Shown here piece after piece: positions 49,975 through 62,326 of a DNA stretch of 64,000 nucleotides. The notes beneath the pieces were generated by a model. The model was not told the DNA's origin. It was given only the letters and a program-made list of their open reading frames with translations, and made no database searches. The number at the start of each line of letters is the position of its first letter. Position 1 is the first letter of the stretch. Where the stretch lies: contig JAEHOE010000001.1 in the NCBI GenBank assembly GCA_016858145.1, forward strand, positions 806,001-870,000. The letters are read 5' to 3'. Source of the DNA: Edaphochlamys debaryana (taxonomy: Eukaryota; Chlorophyta; Chlorophyceae; Chlamydomonadales). A program made the translations under genes and the position numbers.

Positions 49975-52596
49975 ATGTCTTTCGCTCTGCTTAGCGGCAG
50001 GCAGCTCCTCGCGGGCGTCTCCTGCCGTCAGCGGCGGCATGCACCGGCTGCCACAACTGCTAGGGTGCTCCCGGTGCCGTGTGGCATCGCGGTCCACCCT
50101 GTTCAGGCTCACACAAGCCGTCAAGGTGGGTCAAGCAGCCGAAAGCCCTGGTCCTCACGCGCATGCGTAATAAGCAATCATGACCGAAGCCCTTGCCGGC
50201 GCCTTGACCGCAGCCACCATCGCGCGCGCGGCTGCCACGGCTGAAAAGCCGGGCGCCGTGAACCACATCCAGGAAGTCCTCGCAGAGCTTGGTAAGTCGC
50301 CGACATGCCTTGTACCTCGCCTTCGTGCAGCACACCAGTACCTTACCTTCTTGCCGGCACACCACCTAAAACTACTTTGACGGTCCTCCTGTGTGCAGCC
50401 AAGCCCAAGGACGACCCGACACGCAAGGTCGTCATCGCCACGGTAAGACTCATGTGTCCCCGCACGGATCCTCGAAACCCCGCTCCGCTCCAGCTCATTA
50501 CCACGACCCCCGCAGCACCCTTTGCGGATCCTCGAAACACGGCACGCATCAATGCTCCAATTCAACCCCACGAATCCGTGCTTGCTGCTCACAGGTCGCC
50601 CCGGCCGTGCGAGTCGCCATCTCCGAGTCGTTCGGCCTTGCCCCCGGTGCTACCAGCCCGGGCCAGCTCGTGGAGGCTCTGCGGGCGATGGGATTTGACT
50701 TCGTGTACGACACGGTCTTCGCCGCCGATCTGACGATCATGGAGGAGGGCACGGAGCTGGTGCATCGCCTCAAGGAGCACCTCAAGGAGGACCCAGGGCA
50801 CGAGTGAGCCTGGGCGTTGGGCGCAGGGGCATGGGCCACGCCTGACCCAATGTAGCGTGCTCATATCTGCATCCGTGACCCATATCAGCCGACCCAGATG
50901 AAAGGCTACAATGCCTTCTCTACCCTAAGCCCTTGCGCCCCGGGTACTTGCTTTGCCCCCAGGGAGCCCCTCCCCATGTTCACGTCCTGCTGCCCCGGCT
51001 GGATTGCCATGATGGAGAAGTCGTACCCCGACCTCATCCCCTACGTCTCGTCCTGCAAGAGCCCCCAGATGATGATGGGGACGGTCGTCAAGACGTACCT
51101 GGCAGAGCAGAAGGTGGGGCATGGGACCAGCACGGGCATTGAAGGGAGCAAGCCCGGCATGTGTCCTTAAGGCGCTTATCTGGCATCCAAGCGGTCACGC
51201 CATCTCTTGACTCTACCACTGTTGCTGACTCCACTCGCCAACCCCTTGCGCCACCCCGGTCCCCTCCACAACAGCACGTGGCGCCCAAGGACATCTGCCT
51301 CGTCTCGGTCATGCCCTGCGTGCGCAAGCAGGGAGAGGCTGACCGCCCCTGGTTTGCACGCGACGATGGCGCCCGTGACATCGACCACGTCATCACCACC
51401 GCCGAGCTGGGCAACCTCCTGAAGGAGCGCAACATTAACCTGCCGGAGCTCAACGCCGGGGAGTTCGACAACCCCCTCGCCGATGGCTCTGGCGGCGGTG
51501 TCCTCTTCGGCACCACGGGCGGCGTCATGGAGGCCGCCCTGCGCACGGTGAGCAGCGCACCGCAGTAGCTTGCGGGGTGGGCGGTTAACAGGGGTAAAGT
51601 GGGTGAGGGCTAGAAATGAAAGTGTGGCGATGGCCCGAACACCAGCTTTGGCGGGCGGGGGCAATCACGAAGGACAGCTACGTCACAGGCCTGCTCATCC
51701 CAGGAGCAGCTTCCTCGCATACCTAGTCTGCGCGGACTGTTCTGGGGTGGCTGCCTTGCGTGTCAACGTCCCATTCTCTTCTCCCTGCGTCCCCTCAGGC
51801 CTACGAGCTGGTCACGGGCAAGAAGATGGAGCGCCTCAACTTCTCCGAGATCCGCGGCATGGACGGCATCAAGGAGGCCGCCATCAAGCTCACGCCGGCG
51901 GAGGGCTCGGAGATTGCTGCCCTCATGAAGGAGCACGTCAACTGCAAGGAGGGCTGCGCACCTGCCGAGGGCGCCAAGGCCGGGCCCATCACCTGGAAGG
52001 GCGGCGAGGCGGGTGAGGACGGTACCATCACGCTCCGCGTGGCCGTGGCCAACGGGCTGGGCAACGCCAAGAAGCTCATCACCAAGATGCAGGCGGGCGA
52101 GGCCATGTACGACTTCGTCGAGGTCATGGCCTGCCCCGCTGGCTGCGTGGGCGGCGGCGGCCAGCCCCGCTCCACGGACAAGCAGGTGACGCAGAAGCGC
52201 CAGGCGGCGCTGTACAACCTGGACGAGCGCAGCACCGTGCGCAGGTGGGCCGGGGCCGTTTCTTGTTGTCAAGGGTGGGTTGCATTGGCAGGGGTGGCTG
52301 TATTGAGAGGTAGGATCAAGGCGGAGCGAGCTTGAATACTAGGTTGAGTCACATGCCGCGTGCCTGCTGGCACCTCGGCACAGCCCAATCCGATCGCTTA
52401 CGCCCTCATCGGGGCTTTCCTGTGGCCTTTAGTCTGACCGTGGCCCTCGCCTTGGACCCTTGGTCCCTCTTGCAGGCCGCACGAGAACCCGTCCATCCAG
52501 AAGCTCTACGGCGACTACTTCGGGGAGCCGGGGACCCACAAGGCGCACGAGATGCTGCACACGCACTACGTGGCGGGCGGCGTGGAGAACGAGTAA
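49975..52596 (+). CDS. HYDA: [FeFe]-hydrogenase, chloroplast, copy D
   Basis: Eight exons: 49975-50125, 50214-50291, 50399-50442, 50595-50803, 50963-51113, 51275-51547, 51799-52244 and 52476-52596, giving 490 residues, the longest copy. The leader (MSFALLSGRQLLAGVSCRQR) is a plastid presequence. The sequence AELAKPKDDPTRKVVIAT opens the catalytic domain, very close to C. reinhardtii HYDA1. H-cluster loops are intact ([28 protein letters not shown]). It differs from its siblings in exon 6 (HVAPKDICLVSVMPC, ARDDGARDIDH) and has a longer variable loop in exon 7 (KEHVNCKEGCAPAEG). The last intron (52245-52475) falls at VRR-PHEN, a position not used in A, B or C. Intron 4 is nearly the same as in copy C. 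The exon 2 acceptor (after 50213) was chosen because it keeps phase and yields the AEKPGAVNHIQEVLAEL segment seen in the family. Confidence 0.95.
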
Positions 52597-54167
52597 AGCT
52601 TGATTCCTCGAAGGCTCCAAGGCCAAGTGCCTTTCGGAAGGGAAAGATGTTAGGTCGAGCGGGCCTGGGTATTGCAGCTTCGTCATGATCTGGGTTGGGT
52701 AGCTGTCTGGGGTTGGAGACCACAACATCTGTGGACTCCTACCCTTGTCCTGGACTCCGCGATAGGCGTTTGTCTGGTGGCGGGCGTACTCTGGGCTTGC
52801 AGCCTCAGTTTGGGTCCCGTGCGGCATTGGATGCGTCTATGTTCACTTTGATGCCGTACGAACCTCAAGCCGGTGTACACGACTGCCCACTTCGTGCCTT
52901 CATGCTAGCCTGTCTTCCGTCGTTCCGTCACCATGTTAATGCGCTGCTTCTGCAGCTTAGTAAGAGCGTTCGTGTGGTTTGCGTGAGTGCAGGCATTGAT
53001 GCGCTTGGGCCGTGTGCTCAGTGAGTGGCCTGAGTCGGTGACAAGGGTGAAGAACATCATGCTGCCCTACTAGTTAAGTTTGTGATGTGCCGCTGCGGCG
53101 GTCAAGAATGGTAAGATGAGTTCCGTGGCTTCTGGCGTGTTCGTGCTATGGAGACGTCCAGGTCGTGTGTGAGCACCTGTGGTGGACGGGGATGAGCACT
53201 TGTCTGAGCATGGTGTGCTCGCATCCCGTGGACGCCTGATGGGGGCGTGAATTCATGCGATCTCCTTCTGGTGGCCAAATTGAAAGCCAGGGAATAGTGC
53301 TACACGTCCTGGGGACTGAGACTTGGTTCGTCTAGTTCGTCCGTCCAGGCAATGATGCAGGATCGGACAGCACGCGCACCCGGTCTGCCTGCTGTTTGGC
53401 CGCGTGGCTGTGGTGGCGTGCTGAGGGCCTAGACACCATTCATCTTCGTGGCAGTGGGTGGGTAGGCGTCACAGCTCTTGACACGGGCACAGCAGCCCTT
53501 GTAACACCTCCTGGTTCTCGCACCGCACACATCGGCTGCCATCCTTTCTGTGGTGCGGCCGCGTGCTCAAGACGGGTTGCCCTGGGTTGCCCCTGTTCAC
53601 AAGCATACAGCACTTGACAAGTCAGTCGGTCAGAGTGAGGCCTGTTCAACCCATGAGTCCATCCTTCACCCGGAGGTCATCAACCTGTACCACTGTCCCT
53701 TCCGCCTCCGCCCCGCGCCCCCGCCCTCCGCCCGCGGCCGCACTTCTACCCGCAACTCCGCCAGCGCGCACGTTTGCTAACACTCACTGACTACAGAGAG
53801 CACAGTGCTGACCCTTCATTACCGGCCCGCATTGGCCGACCGGTGTGACTCCGCTCAACCTGTTACGCCTCTGGCCTGCCCGGCCACGCTTGCGGTCAAA
53901 TTGGTCTACTTCTACAGCAGTGCCCTGCGGTGCATATAATCCATATTGTCCAGCCAGTTCAATCGCATCATTGCCCGCTGGGGCAGCCATCAATGAAGAC
54001 AGGCTTTGGCGGCTCACTCTGCATGCAGCGAAGGCGGTGCTTGGTGGCACGATCCCTTAGCTCCACAACACGCTTATCATACCCGTACAGTCTTAGCTGG
54101 TCTTAGCAACACAGACGTTCCGCCCCAGTGCTCAAAGCCCAGTGCTTTCCTGCTCCGTTATGTCTCT
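52597..54167. other. Convergent intergenic region after HYDA-D
   Basis: 1.6 kb between the HYDA-D stop and the stop of the minus-strand membrane-protein gene, so both 3' UTRs should lie here. No coding region, RNA gene or repeat was recognised. Confidence 0.4.
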
Positions 54168-57100
54168 TCATGATCCCTGCTCCGGAAGCATCTGACAGGC
54201 AGCCGGCGGCTGGCCGCCGGGAGCTTCTGGCCCCTCGGCCTTGGCCTCCGCCGCGTCCGAGGCTGACCCTGCGTGCGCCGCCGCCGTCTCTACCTGGGGC
54301 GTCACTGCCTCCGCGCCATCTAACGCCACCTCCGATTGAGCCGCCGCTGTATCTACGTGAGCCGACTCTGCCTCCTCGATGCGCGGCTCTGCAGCTGGAG
54401 CCGTCGTCGCTCCCAAAGCGCCCACCGCGGTCTCCTCCTGCTCCGCCGCTGCCTCGCTGGCACCCGACGCGGCCTCCTCCTGAGCCACCGCAGACTCCAC
54501 AGCAGCCGCTGCCGCTTCCGGCTCCGGCCCCACCGACGCCGCCTCCACGCCTTCTGACCCCACCTCCACGTGAGCCGGGGCCACCTCCACGTTGGCTGAC
54601 GCTGCCTCCCCAGCACTCGACGCCGCCTCCACGCGGGCTGGCTCCTCCTCCCCATCGGCCGGCCCCGTGGGCACCTCTGCTGCGCCGCCGTCGCCGCGCA
54701 CGCCGTCCGCGGCACCCGCATCCGCTGCGCCACCCAAGCCGGCTGCGACCGCCCCAGCGAGCGCCGCGAGCCGCGCGGGCGTCACACCCTGCCCCGAGGC
54801 GCTGGGCGCATTCGAGCCCGCGTCAGCCCGGCGGGCCCCCAGGCCCAGCCGCGCCGCCAGTGCCTGCCTCAGCATTCCCGCCAGCGCAAATCTTCCCCCG
54901 GGGAAGGCCCCCGCGGGTTCGGGCGTCATGGCGCCCGAGCGAGGGGTGCTGGCGCCCGAGCAGGGGCTGCGTGCGCCAGAGCGGGGGCTGTGCCGCTCCT
55001 CCGCGCCGCCAGCGCCGGCCTGCGGCTCGTCCGGCTGGATCTCTGGCTGGATCTCGTCGTGATTCAGCACGACAGATACGGCGGGAGACCCGGCCGCCTC
55101 GCCCGGCACCCCCGCCATGGCCACAGAGCTGATGCCCGGGGCGGAGGCGCAGGCGCGTCTTGACGCCAAGCGAGCCGATCCGGCCCCGGGCGGCAAGACC
55201 CCCTCGGCAGCGGACGACAGGGGTTGGTGCAGCGCATCCAGGCCCCGCTGGGCCAGGCGGGACCGCGACGAGCGGGAGCGCGTGCGGCGGCCGGCGCCGT
55301 CCTCCCGCTCCGAGTCCGTGCCGTCCACGTCAGCAGCGTCCAGCGTGACCCGCACCTGGGCGGCGAGGTCCAGGTGGGCCGCGGCGCCGGGGGCGCTGAG
55401 GCGGCGGCCGCGGTAGGGCTGCTGCGCGGAGGACCGGGCGGGTGAGGCGGGGGTCGAGTCCATGGGGCCGAACTCAAACGGCAGCGAGCCGGCGGCGGCG
55501 GTGGACGCCTCGAGCGCCGCCGACGCAGAGGGTACTGCTGGGGACCCGAACGCTCCCGACAGGGTTGCCTCGGCGGGGACGTGAGCTGGAGCGAGAGCCG
55601 TCGGGCTGCTGGCGGGAGCGACGCCCGCCGCCGTCGCCGTTGCCGGCGCCGCCGTCACCTCGGCGGCGGCCGCGGCAACGGGCGTGAGCTCCAGAGCTGG
55701 CGGCCTGTACTCCGCAAGGCGGCTGCGGGAGCGGATCGAGTCTTCCGGCGAGGTCTGGTGCAAGGCGCTGCGGCTGCCGGGGCTGATTGGGCCAAGCTGG
55801 ACGGTCTGCTGGGCGCTGGAAAGGCCCCGCATGACGTCCGCGAAGCGTGAGGGGACGCGCGGCCCTGACCGAGACGCGGCGGCGGCGGCGCCCGTCGCCA
55901 CGCCCATCAGCGGCGGCATGCGCTGCCCCGTGAAGCTGCCTGGGGCACTGCCTGGGGCGCTGACGTCGCCGCCAGCAGCGCTGCTGGCAGCGCTGGCGGC
56001 GCTGCCGCCGCGGGCCACGATCTCCGCCAGCAGCCCCGCCGCCGCCGCGGCGGCGGCGCCCGGCGCCTGGCCCGCGGGCTGTCCCGTGGGCGTCACCGCC
56101 CCCGGCGGCGTCGCGCCCGCCACGGGCGTGGCGGCGGCCGAGGTGTTGGTGGCCGTGCTCTCCCGGTCCGAGTCGATGGTCTCGAGCCGGGTCTGGAAGC
56201 GGCTGCGCAGCCCCGGACCCAGGTAAGGAGAGCCGAAGGCTGGGACGGGGGGCAGCAGGCTGGGGTCGCCCACAGCGCCCGAGATGGTGCCCGACATGGA
56301 CCCTGGGGAGTCGGGCGCCATCGATGGGGACCGTAGCGAGTCGTGCCCGCCTGCGACACTGCCGGCGGTGAGGCTCGGCCACTGGGCCCGGCCGACGTGG
56401 CGCGCGTCCGGCGACCCAAGCACGGACCCGGCAAAGCTGGCCCCGGAGAAAGGCGGGAAGATGGAGGACCCGGGTGCTTTTGCAATGTAGGACGGCATTG
56501 AGGACATGGCCGGGGAGTTGGGGACGCCGTAGGCCCGGCCGGTGGTGCCGCGGTCCACGGGGACGGAGCCCTCGGGCAGCTCAAGCATGCGCCCGTGCAC
56601 GTACACGGCGCGCCTGGGGCTAGCCGCGCTGGGGGAGGCGACCAGGGAGCAGTAGTGGCCGCCGGTGGTGCTGCCCGTGGGCGTGGCGGCGGCGGAGCCC
56701 GGGTTGGCGGAGAAAAAGTGCACGCCCTGGGGGGTGGGGGTTTGCAGGCAGGGCGGGGGCCAGCACGCGCGAGCAGCTTGAACCAGGGAGGCTGGCAGGG
56801 CAGGCTGCACAACGATCAGGAGCCAGGCAGGCACACGGAGCGCCCCGCCCGTCCCCGCCGCCCCTCCAGCGGCCCACCTGCGAGGGTGGCGGCAGCACCA
56901 GCCCCGAGCTGGCCTCGTTGGCGTGCTGCAGGCGGCGGCTGGTCAGCGCATCGGCGTCCTCCAGGAAAGCCCGCGGCGCCGTCTGCCAGTGCACGGCGTA
57001 CGCGTCCCTGCCCGGGGTGCGCGGCGTGGAGGCGGCGGCGGGCAGCGGCCCGGAGGCGGCGCCCGTGCGCTGGTTGGCGGCGGTGGTGGCGGTGGTGGCG

Positions 57101-59199
57101 GTGGAGTAGAGGCGGAGGTGGCGCGACCTGGGCGAGGGCGAGGTGGGGTCGAAGGCGAAGGGCGCGAGCGACTCCCGCCGGTGGCGGCGGCGGTGCTGGC
57201 GGCCGAAGGCGCCCGAGGCGGCCGACATGCCGCTCGCCGCCACCTGCCCGTGCCCGGCCTCGCCGTCGCTCGAGTCGGTGCAGGAGGAGTCGTCCGCCGG
57301 CGCCCCCAGCAGGGAGCCGCCCGAGCGCTCCGAGCGCAGCTTCTTGCGCAGCGCCAGGCGCCGAGCCTCGCGCCGCCGCTTCTGGACCTGGAGCAGCCAG
57401 ACGCAAGCAGCGGGCGTGAGCTGAGGCTAGTTCCAGCCGTGAGCCCGTCTCTGGTTCCCCCGTTTCCCAGCTCCATCCCCGTGCCCGCAAGCCTCTCTTC
57501 CGAACAGCGCCCGGCTCCCACCCAGCTCCCGCCCATCCGCGTGTCCCGTCCCCCCCGCTGCCCCCCGCTCACCGTCATGGCCGCCGCCACCAGCAGGATG
57601 GCCAGGATGAGCCCCGTCACGGCCCCCACCACCGCCGGAACCACGGTGCGCGTGACGCTGGACCGCGTGGTGACGGTTGTGGTGACTGCCACGTCACCGT
57701 TGGCCGCGGCCTGCTCCGCCAGGAGCGCCTCGGCGCCGGGGCAGGTGCTGGGGCGGCAGCTGCCGGTAACGGTGGCGAAGGAGCACGAGGCCGACAGCTG
57801 GTTGGCCTCGGCGCCGGCCCACAGCTGCTGGCTGGCCGAGGCGCAGGGCTGTCCGCGAGGGCGGTGGTAGAGTTAGGGTGAGGAAGAGGGAGCAGGGTGG
57901 TTCAGTGCGCACGCTTTGCAAGTGTGCTGTGAGAGTAAGCAGTGCGCTTGCCAGTGCTAGAGCTCTGCACAGCTGGCCGCCAGCCCCGAGTCCCAAGGAG
58001 CGCGTGTCCAGGGGGCCGGCAGACGGCAGGGCACTCTGCGCCTCCTGCCCCGCCCCACCCGGCCCCGCCCTCAGGCCCTCACCGCGGGCGACAGCGCCAT
58101 GCCTATCTGCAAGAAGAAGACGCGGAAGAAATCGTCGAAGCCCGACACCCCGTTGGCTGAGCAGTTGAACAGCAGCGGGGGCACGTCGAACTGCGGGAGG
58201 GCAGCGGAAGGCGACCGCCGAGTCCGTGATGAGCGACCAGCAGACCATACCGCGGCCGTCGGTCCTCAGCCATTGGCCCCGGCCTCCCTGCGCAGTCCGT
58301 ACCGCTAATTGAGCCCCGGACGGGGGCCGCTCACAGTGCGGGTGATTCTGCGCTTGCTGCAGTCTGCCGTCAGCTTCTGCCTCGACACCTCCGGCTGCGT
58401 GCCGGGGCACCCGTTGACCAGGTTCTCCGTGAACGCCACCTCCAGGTTGCCCCCGGCGGCCTCGCCCTCCGCCAGCGCAAAGTACAGCCCCGACTCAGGG
58501 TTGAGGTTGGCCGTGACCTCCAACTGCGTGTGGTTGTTCTCCGCCAGCCCTCCCGAGCGTACCAGCGCGTAGCCCAGCACCTCCCCCGTCCCGCTGGTGC
58601 AGGGCATGGGAGGGCAGGGGCACGGAGGTAGGGGCTTTGGTTATCTTTCAAGGAGTCGCTTCATGCTCAGTTCTCTACTGCAAGGCCAGGAAAGGCATGG
58701 CACCACAGCCAGCCTCACCTCTTGATCAATAGGTAGTCGTCAGAGTTGAACGAGGCACATGCACTGGAGTCCACCACAAGGGGAAGCGCCATGTCTGAGG
58801 CTGTGGAGGTTATGAGGGACAGGGGGCGCATGGGGCCATCAACACAAGTGTCTTTGGCCGCACGCCTTTGCGGGATTTGGGGTAAGCCGGAAGAAACGGA
58901 AAAAGGTTGAGGTGACGGGCTGAAGGGGTCTGGGCAGAGAGACTGAACAGCTGGAAAGCGGCACGCCACCCGGGGCAGGCGCAGGCTGGGAAGGCAAAAG
59001 CAGGGAGAAAAGCAAGGGCTCACTGGCACGCCAGTACGTCGTCCTTAAAATCTAGGCCCAGACCGTTGCGCAGAAGTTGTACTCACCGCTTGCAAAGCCG
59101 CGGAGCAGCCGGTCCCCAAGCGCGGGCGCACACCACCCCGCATTGACGAGCAGGAAGCATAACACCGCGCCGCGCCTTAAGCCGCTCCTTCGACTCATT
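54168..59199 (-). CDS. Single-pass membrane protein with Cys-bearing ectodomain and long low-complexity tail
   Basis: I do not recognise the family. Exons that join in phase are 58794-58719, 58593-58335, 58190-58083, 57848-57573, 57387-56878 and 56726-54168, about 1263 codons. The N-terminal part (ALPLVVDSSACASFNSDDY, GCPGTQPEVSRQKLTADC, PPLLFNCSANG, SCRPSTCPGAEA) has several Cys, as in an extracellular domain. A Thr/Val-rich stretch is followed by one membrane helix (VVPAVVGAVTGLILAILLVA) and a basic stop-transfer run (KRRREARRLALRKK). The remaining ~1000 residues are Ala/Ser/Pro/Gly-rich and presumably cytoplasmic. The first exon is unclear. A signal-peptide-like stretch (CFLLVNAGWCAPALG) ends at a good donor after 59087 in the right phase, but a TAA stands just in front of it, while the ATG at 59199 is one base out of frame. 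The 5' end is therefore provisional. A receptor or cell-surface role would be a guess. Confidence 0.7.
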
Positions 59200-60174
59200 C
59201 TTTAAGCATACGAAGCGGCACGGGCTGCGCCCTCCGCCCTCCGTTTCTCAGCGAATGTCAAGGCAGCGCATGCCTCCTGCAGCGCTGCTCTGCAGACCAG
59301 TCTAGTTGGTCGAAAGACGCAAGTCTCACGCGTATGCAGCAATAAGGCGCCCAGGAAGAGGTCTTCACGTCAGTCGCGTGTTCAGGTCGCTGGGAACCAG
59401 GTTTTTCCGCGTTTGTAACGCTTGCTGTTGCTGATGTGCACGCTCTATTCGAAGACTCAAGGTGGCTTCATGGACCTGTCTTGCCGCACTTCTCGGCACA
59501 CGACAGATCGGACTCCTGTGTCCGTAGCCTAAGCACAGTGTCTGGAGCGCATACCTCTGGAGCAATGTGGCACGCGTCTATTGGACAAAGCCATGTGGGG
59601 CTGCCACTTCGCGAGTTACGTGTGGGCATGTGATGGCATGGACATGCGGCGGTCGCGGTGGCGCGTCCAGGCTGCAGCGAGCAGTGTTTTACCTGCAGGG
59701 TAGCAGACCTAGTGGCTGCACCAAGCTTCATGCTCTCGATACCCGGATTAGGACAGTTTTTTGGGCGGCGCGAGGCTGCGACACAGCCTCAAGACGGCGT
59801 CCTTTCGACGTGCAACACGGACACGGACCACGGTAACGACAAGCGGAGTGCGGGCGAGAACTGAGGACACTGTGCAGAGGAGTTTGAGGACGCTTGTCCA
59901 GCGGTCTGCACAACAAGAGCACGCAGGCACCAAGAGCAAGCAGAAGAGCACTGGTTTGGAAGGCCAGAGAGTTAGAGCCCTCGTTAGAGAGGGATCCTGT
60001 TGGCCGGGATCCCATGACAGCTGCTGCATTCGAGCCAAAATGGCTCGGTCTGCTTTGTGGAGCGAGCTAGACGCCATAGCCGCATTTGCAACACACAACA
60101 TTCTGGGGTAGGGTAGGGTACACATCCGCACGCAAGGGTCTCCGCACGCCGGGTCTGCTGCTCATTTGAAAGCC
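59200..60174. other. Divergent intergenic region
   Basis: 975 bp between two divergently transcribed genes, expected to hold both promoters. Open frames up to 127 codons show no conserved features. No clear TATA box was found. Confidence 0.4.
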
Positions 60175-62326
60175 ATGGCCACACTGGCGCCCGAGGAGCA
60201 GGCTGTTGCCGCCGAATCAGTGCAGCTTGATGAGACATGCAACGTGGAGGTGCTGGATGTGCAGGAGACGGCCCCGGAAGGCCCTGTAGGACCTCGCGAT
60301 GCTCGCAAGGCTGGCGCCAACGTTCCGCTCGCAGCGGTCGCTACCGCTGCCGCAATCGCTCTGGGAGGAGGCATCCTGGCGCTGCTGCGCAAAGGGCGCG
60401 GCAAGAAGCTTGCGCCTCAGAGGCCAACCGAGGCCAACACCCCCGAGCCCACCTGCGAGCCCACGCCGACCGAGGTGCGGCGCACCGAGGTGCAGCACGG
60501 TACTTGGAGCCTGACCGAACCTGAGCTAGCAAGCCCGAGGGAGGACTTGATGGACGGGCGTTGTGACCGGCAGCGTAACCTAGCCGCTCGCACTGACACG
60601 CATCTTGGTCCGGCCAATACCCCTCAGGTGCCCGTGGTCGCCCAGGTGAAGCACGCCTCCCACCCGGCCATCCCCGACCTCTCCCCCTTCGGATCCCCCG
60701 TGGGCGGCACCCCTCTGCGCATCGGGAAGGAGAAAGCTAGCCGTCAGCCACCGTCCGAGCCTGACACGGACGACCAGTGAGCCACTAAGTATTTACCCAA
60801 GCAACCCAGCTTGGGGCGGGGCTGTTGCTGGCTCGTTTGGATGCAACATGCTGCACCGCCTTCAACCGTTGCGCGGCCCCCAGGTCCGACAATGCCAGCG
60901 TCAAGGACCAGCGGCACTCGCTGCTGGATGCGGCGCAGCTGCACCGCACCCTCAAGCAGATGCAGGTGCGCGGCAGGAGCCTGCGCGCGGGCTGTGCGGT
61001 GCGCAGGCCAGGGCGTGCAGGGTGTGTGGCAGCGGCCCTTTGCGCGAGCGCGCGCTGCTCGTGCTTGACACCTGCGCAACGTGTTGGGCACTGTGCCTGA
61101 CTCTCTTGACACGAGGGGCAGGGTGCGGGTCCTGGCCGCGTGGGTGGCACTCAGGCCCTGAACGGCACAATGCTCACCCCGGCAGGAGCTGGCTGAGGAG
61201 AACCGCAAGCTGTCGCAGTTCCTGACGGAGTACAAGGCCGATGCGGACAAGGTGAGCCGGGCTGTGCACCTAATGAGAGTGGCACTTGGAGCAGATGGTC
61301 AGCAGGCCAGCACGACAGCCTCGAGCACGGGCCTGACCGCTCGCTGGAGGTCAAAGCAGAGCTGGGGGCTGGCATCACTGTACGGTCTCGGGGTATGAGC
61401 CTGAAGTGCGAGTTTATGCACCGCTCTACCCACTTCCCAATACCTCATCCCATGCGGGGCCTCATCGCACCCTCAGCCGCCACGCGCTTCCCTCACTGCC
61501 CTCACCCCTGTGCATGGCCTCCACCTGGCCCCAGCTGTCCAAGCTGGAGGAGGAGAACCGCGCGCTCCGGGACGTGACCCGCAACCTGGAGCAGGAGCTG
61601 CAGGAGATCAAGTCCGCGACGCTGCCTCGCACCGGAGCAGAGCTGGAGGTCAGCTGGCCTTGAAGCCCTGCCGCTACCCATAGTCGGGAGCTTGCACTGG
61701 TCCTAGCGCATGACACCACATGGTCCCCCCCAAAGTACGCTCCCCCACCCTTCCAAGAAATACTCTCCCCCTCCCTTACAACTCCTTGCCTGCTCTCTTC
61801 CTCGACAGATGTTCAAGCAGGGCATCCGCGTGCCCTCCACCGCGCGGTCCGTGTGCAGCAACGACGAGACCGTCATCGGCGTGGGCATCAGCACCGCCTC
61901 GCTGGACGAGGTCAAGCCCGGTGCGTCGGGGTGCCTACCGCGCGGCCTGGGCAGGGAGGAGCCAGCTGGGGCCACAGGGCACTCCTAGAATAGAAGCTCG
62001 GCGCGCTTGCTCGGTCTAAACCGATATCAAACCTCTCCTGATCCCCTCCCTTTCCTACGCCCCCTCGTGACTGCAATGCACGTGCAGCCGAGCGCCTGCA
62101 GCGCGTGTCCGTCTTCAAGCAGCTGCTGCAGACGCTGGGGGCGCCCAGCGGCAACAGCTCCGCCGCGACAACGCCGCGCGCCAGCGGTGGCGGTGCGCTG
62201 ACGCCCCGCGGCAGCACGGGCGGCGCCGGCAGCCGGCAGCGCACCAAGCCCGCGCCCGAGGAGGCGGCCGCTATCGGGCAGGCCGTATACCAGCTCCTCG
62301 ACCAGTTCGGGGGTCGCCTCATGTGA
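60175..62326 (+). CDS. Membrane-anchored coiled-coil protein, unknown function
   Basis: Six exons join in phase: 60175-60776, 60884-60965, 61186-61251, 61535-61648, 61809-61920 and 62088-62326, giving 404 residues. The start MATLAPEEQ is the first ATG of the frame. An acidic N-terminus is followed by one hydrophobic segment at ~43-64 (VPLAAVATAAAIALGGGILALL) and a basic flank (RKGRGKK), so one membrane span is likely. Residues ~75-200 are polar and Pro/Glu-rich. Exons 2-4 encode a heptad-like coiled coil (HRTLKQMQELAEENRKLSQF, LSKLEEENRALRDVTRNLEQ). Exon 5 (GIRVPSTARSVCSNDETVIG) and exon 6 (AERLQRVSVFKQLLQTLG) end in a helical tail (AAAIGQAVYQLLDQFGGRLM). I do not recognise a family. Membrane tethering through a coiled coil is the most that can be inferred. 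The exon 5 donor is GTGCGT, less usual but acceptable. Confidence 0.75.
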
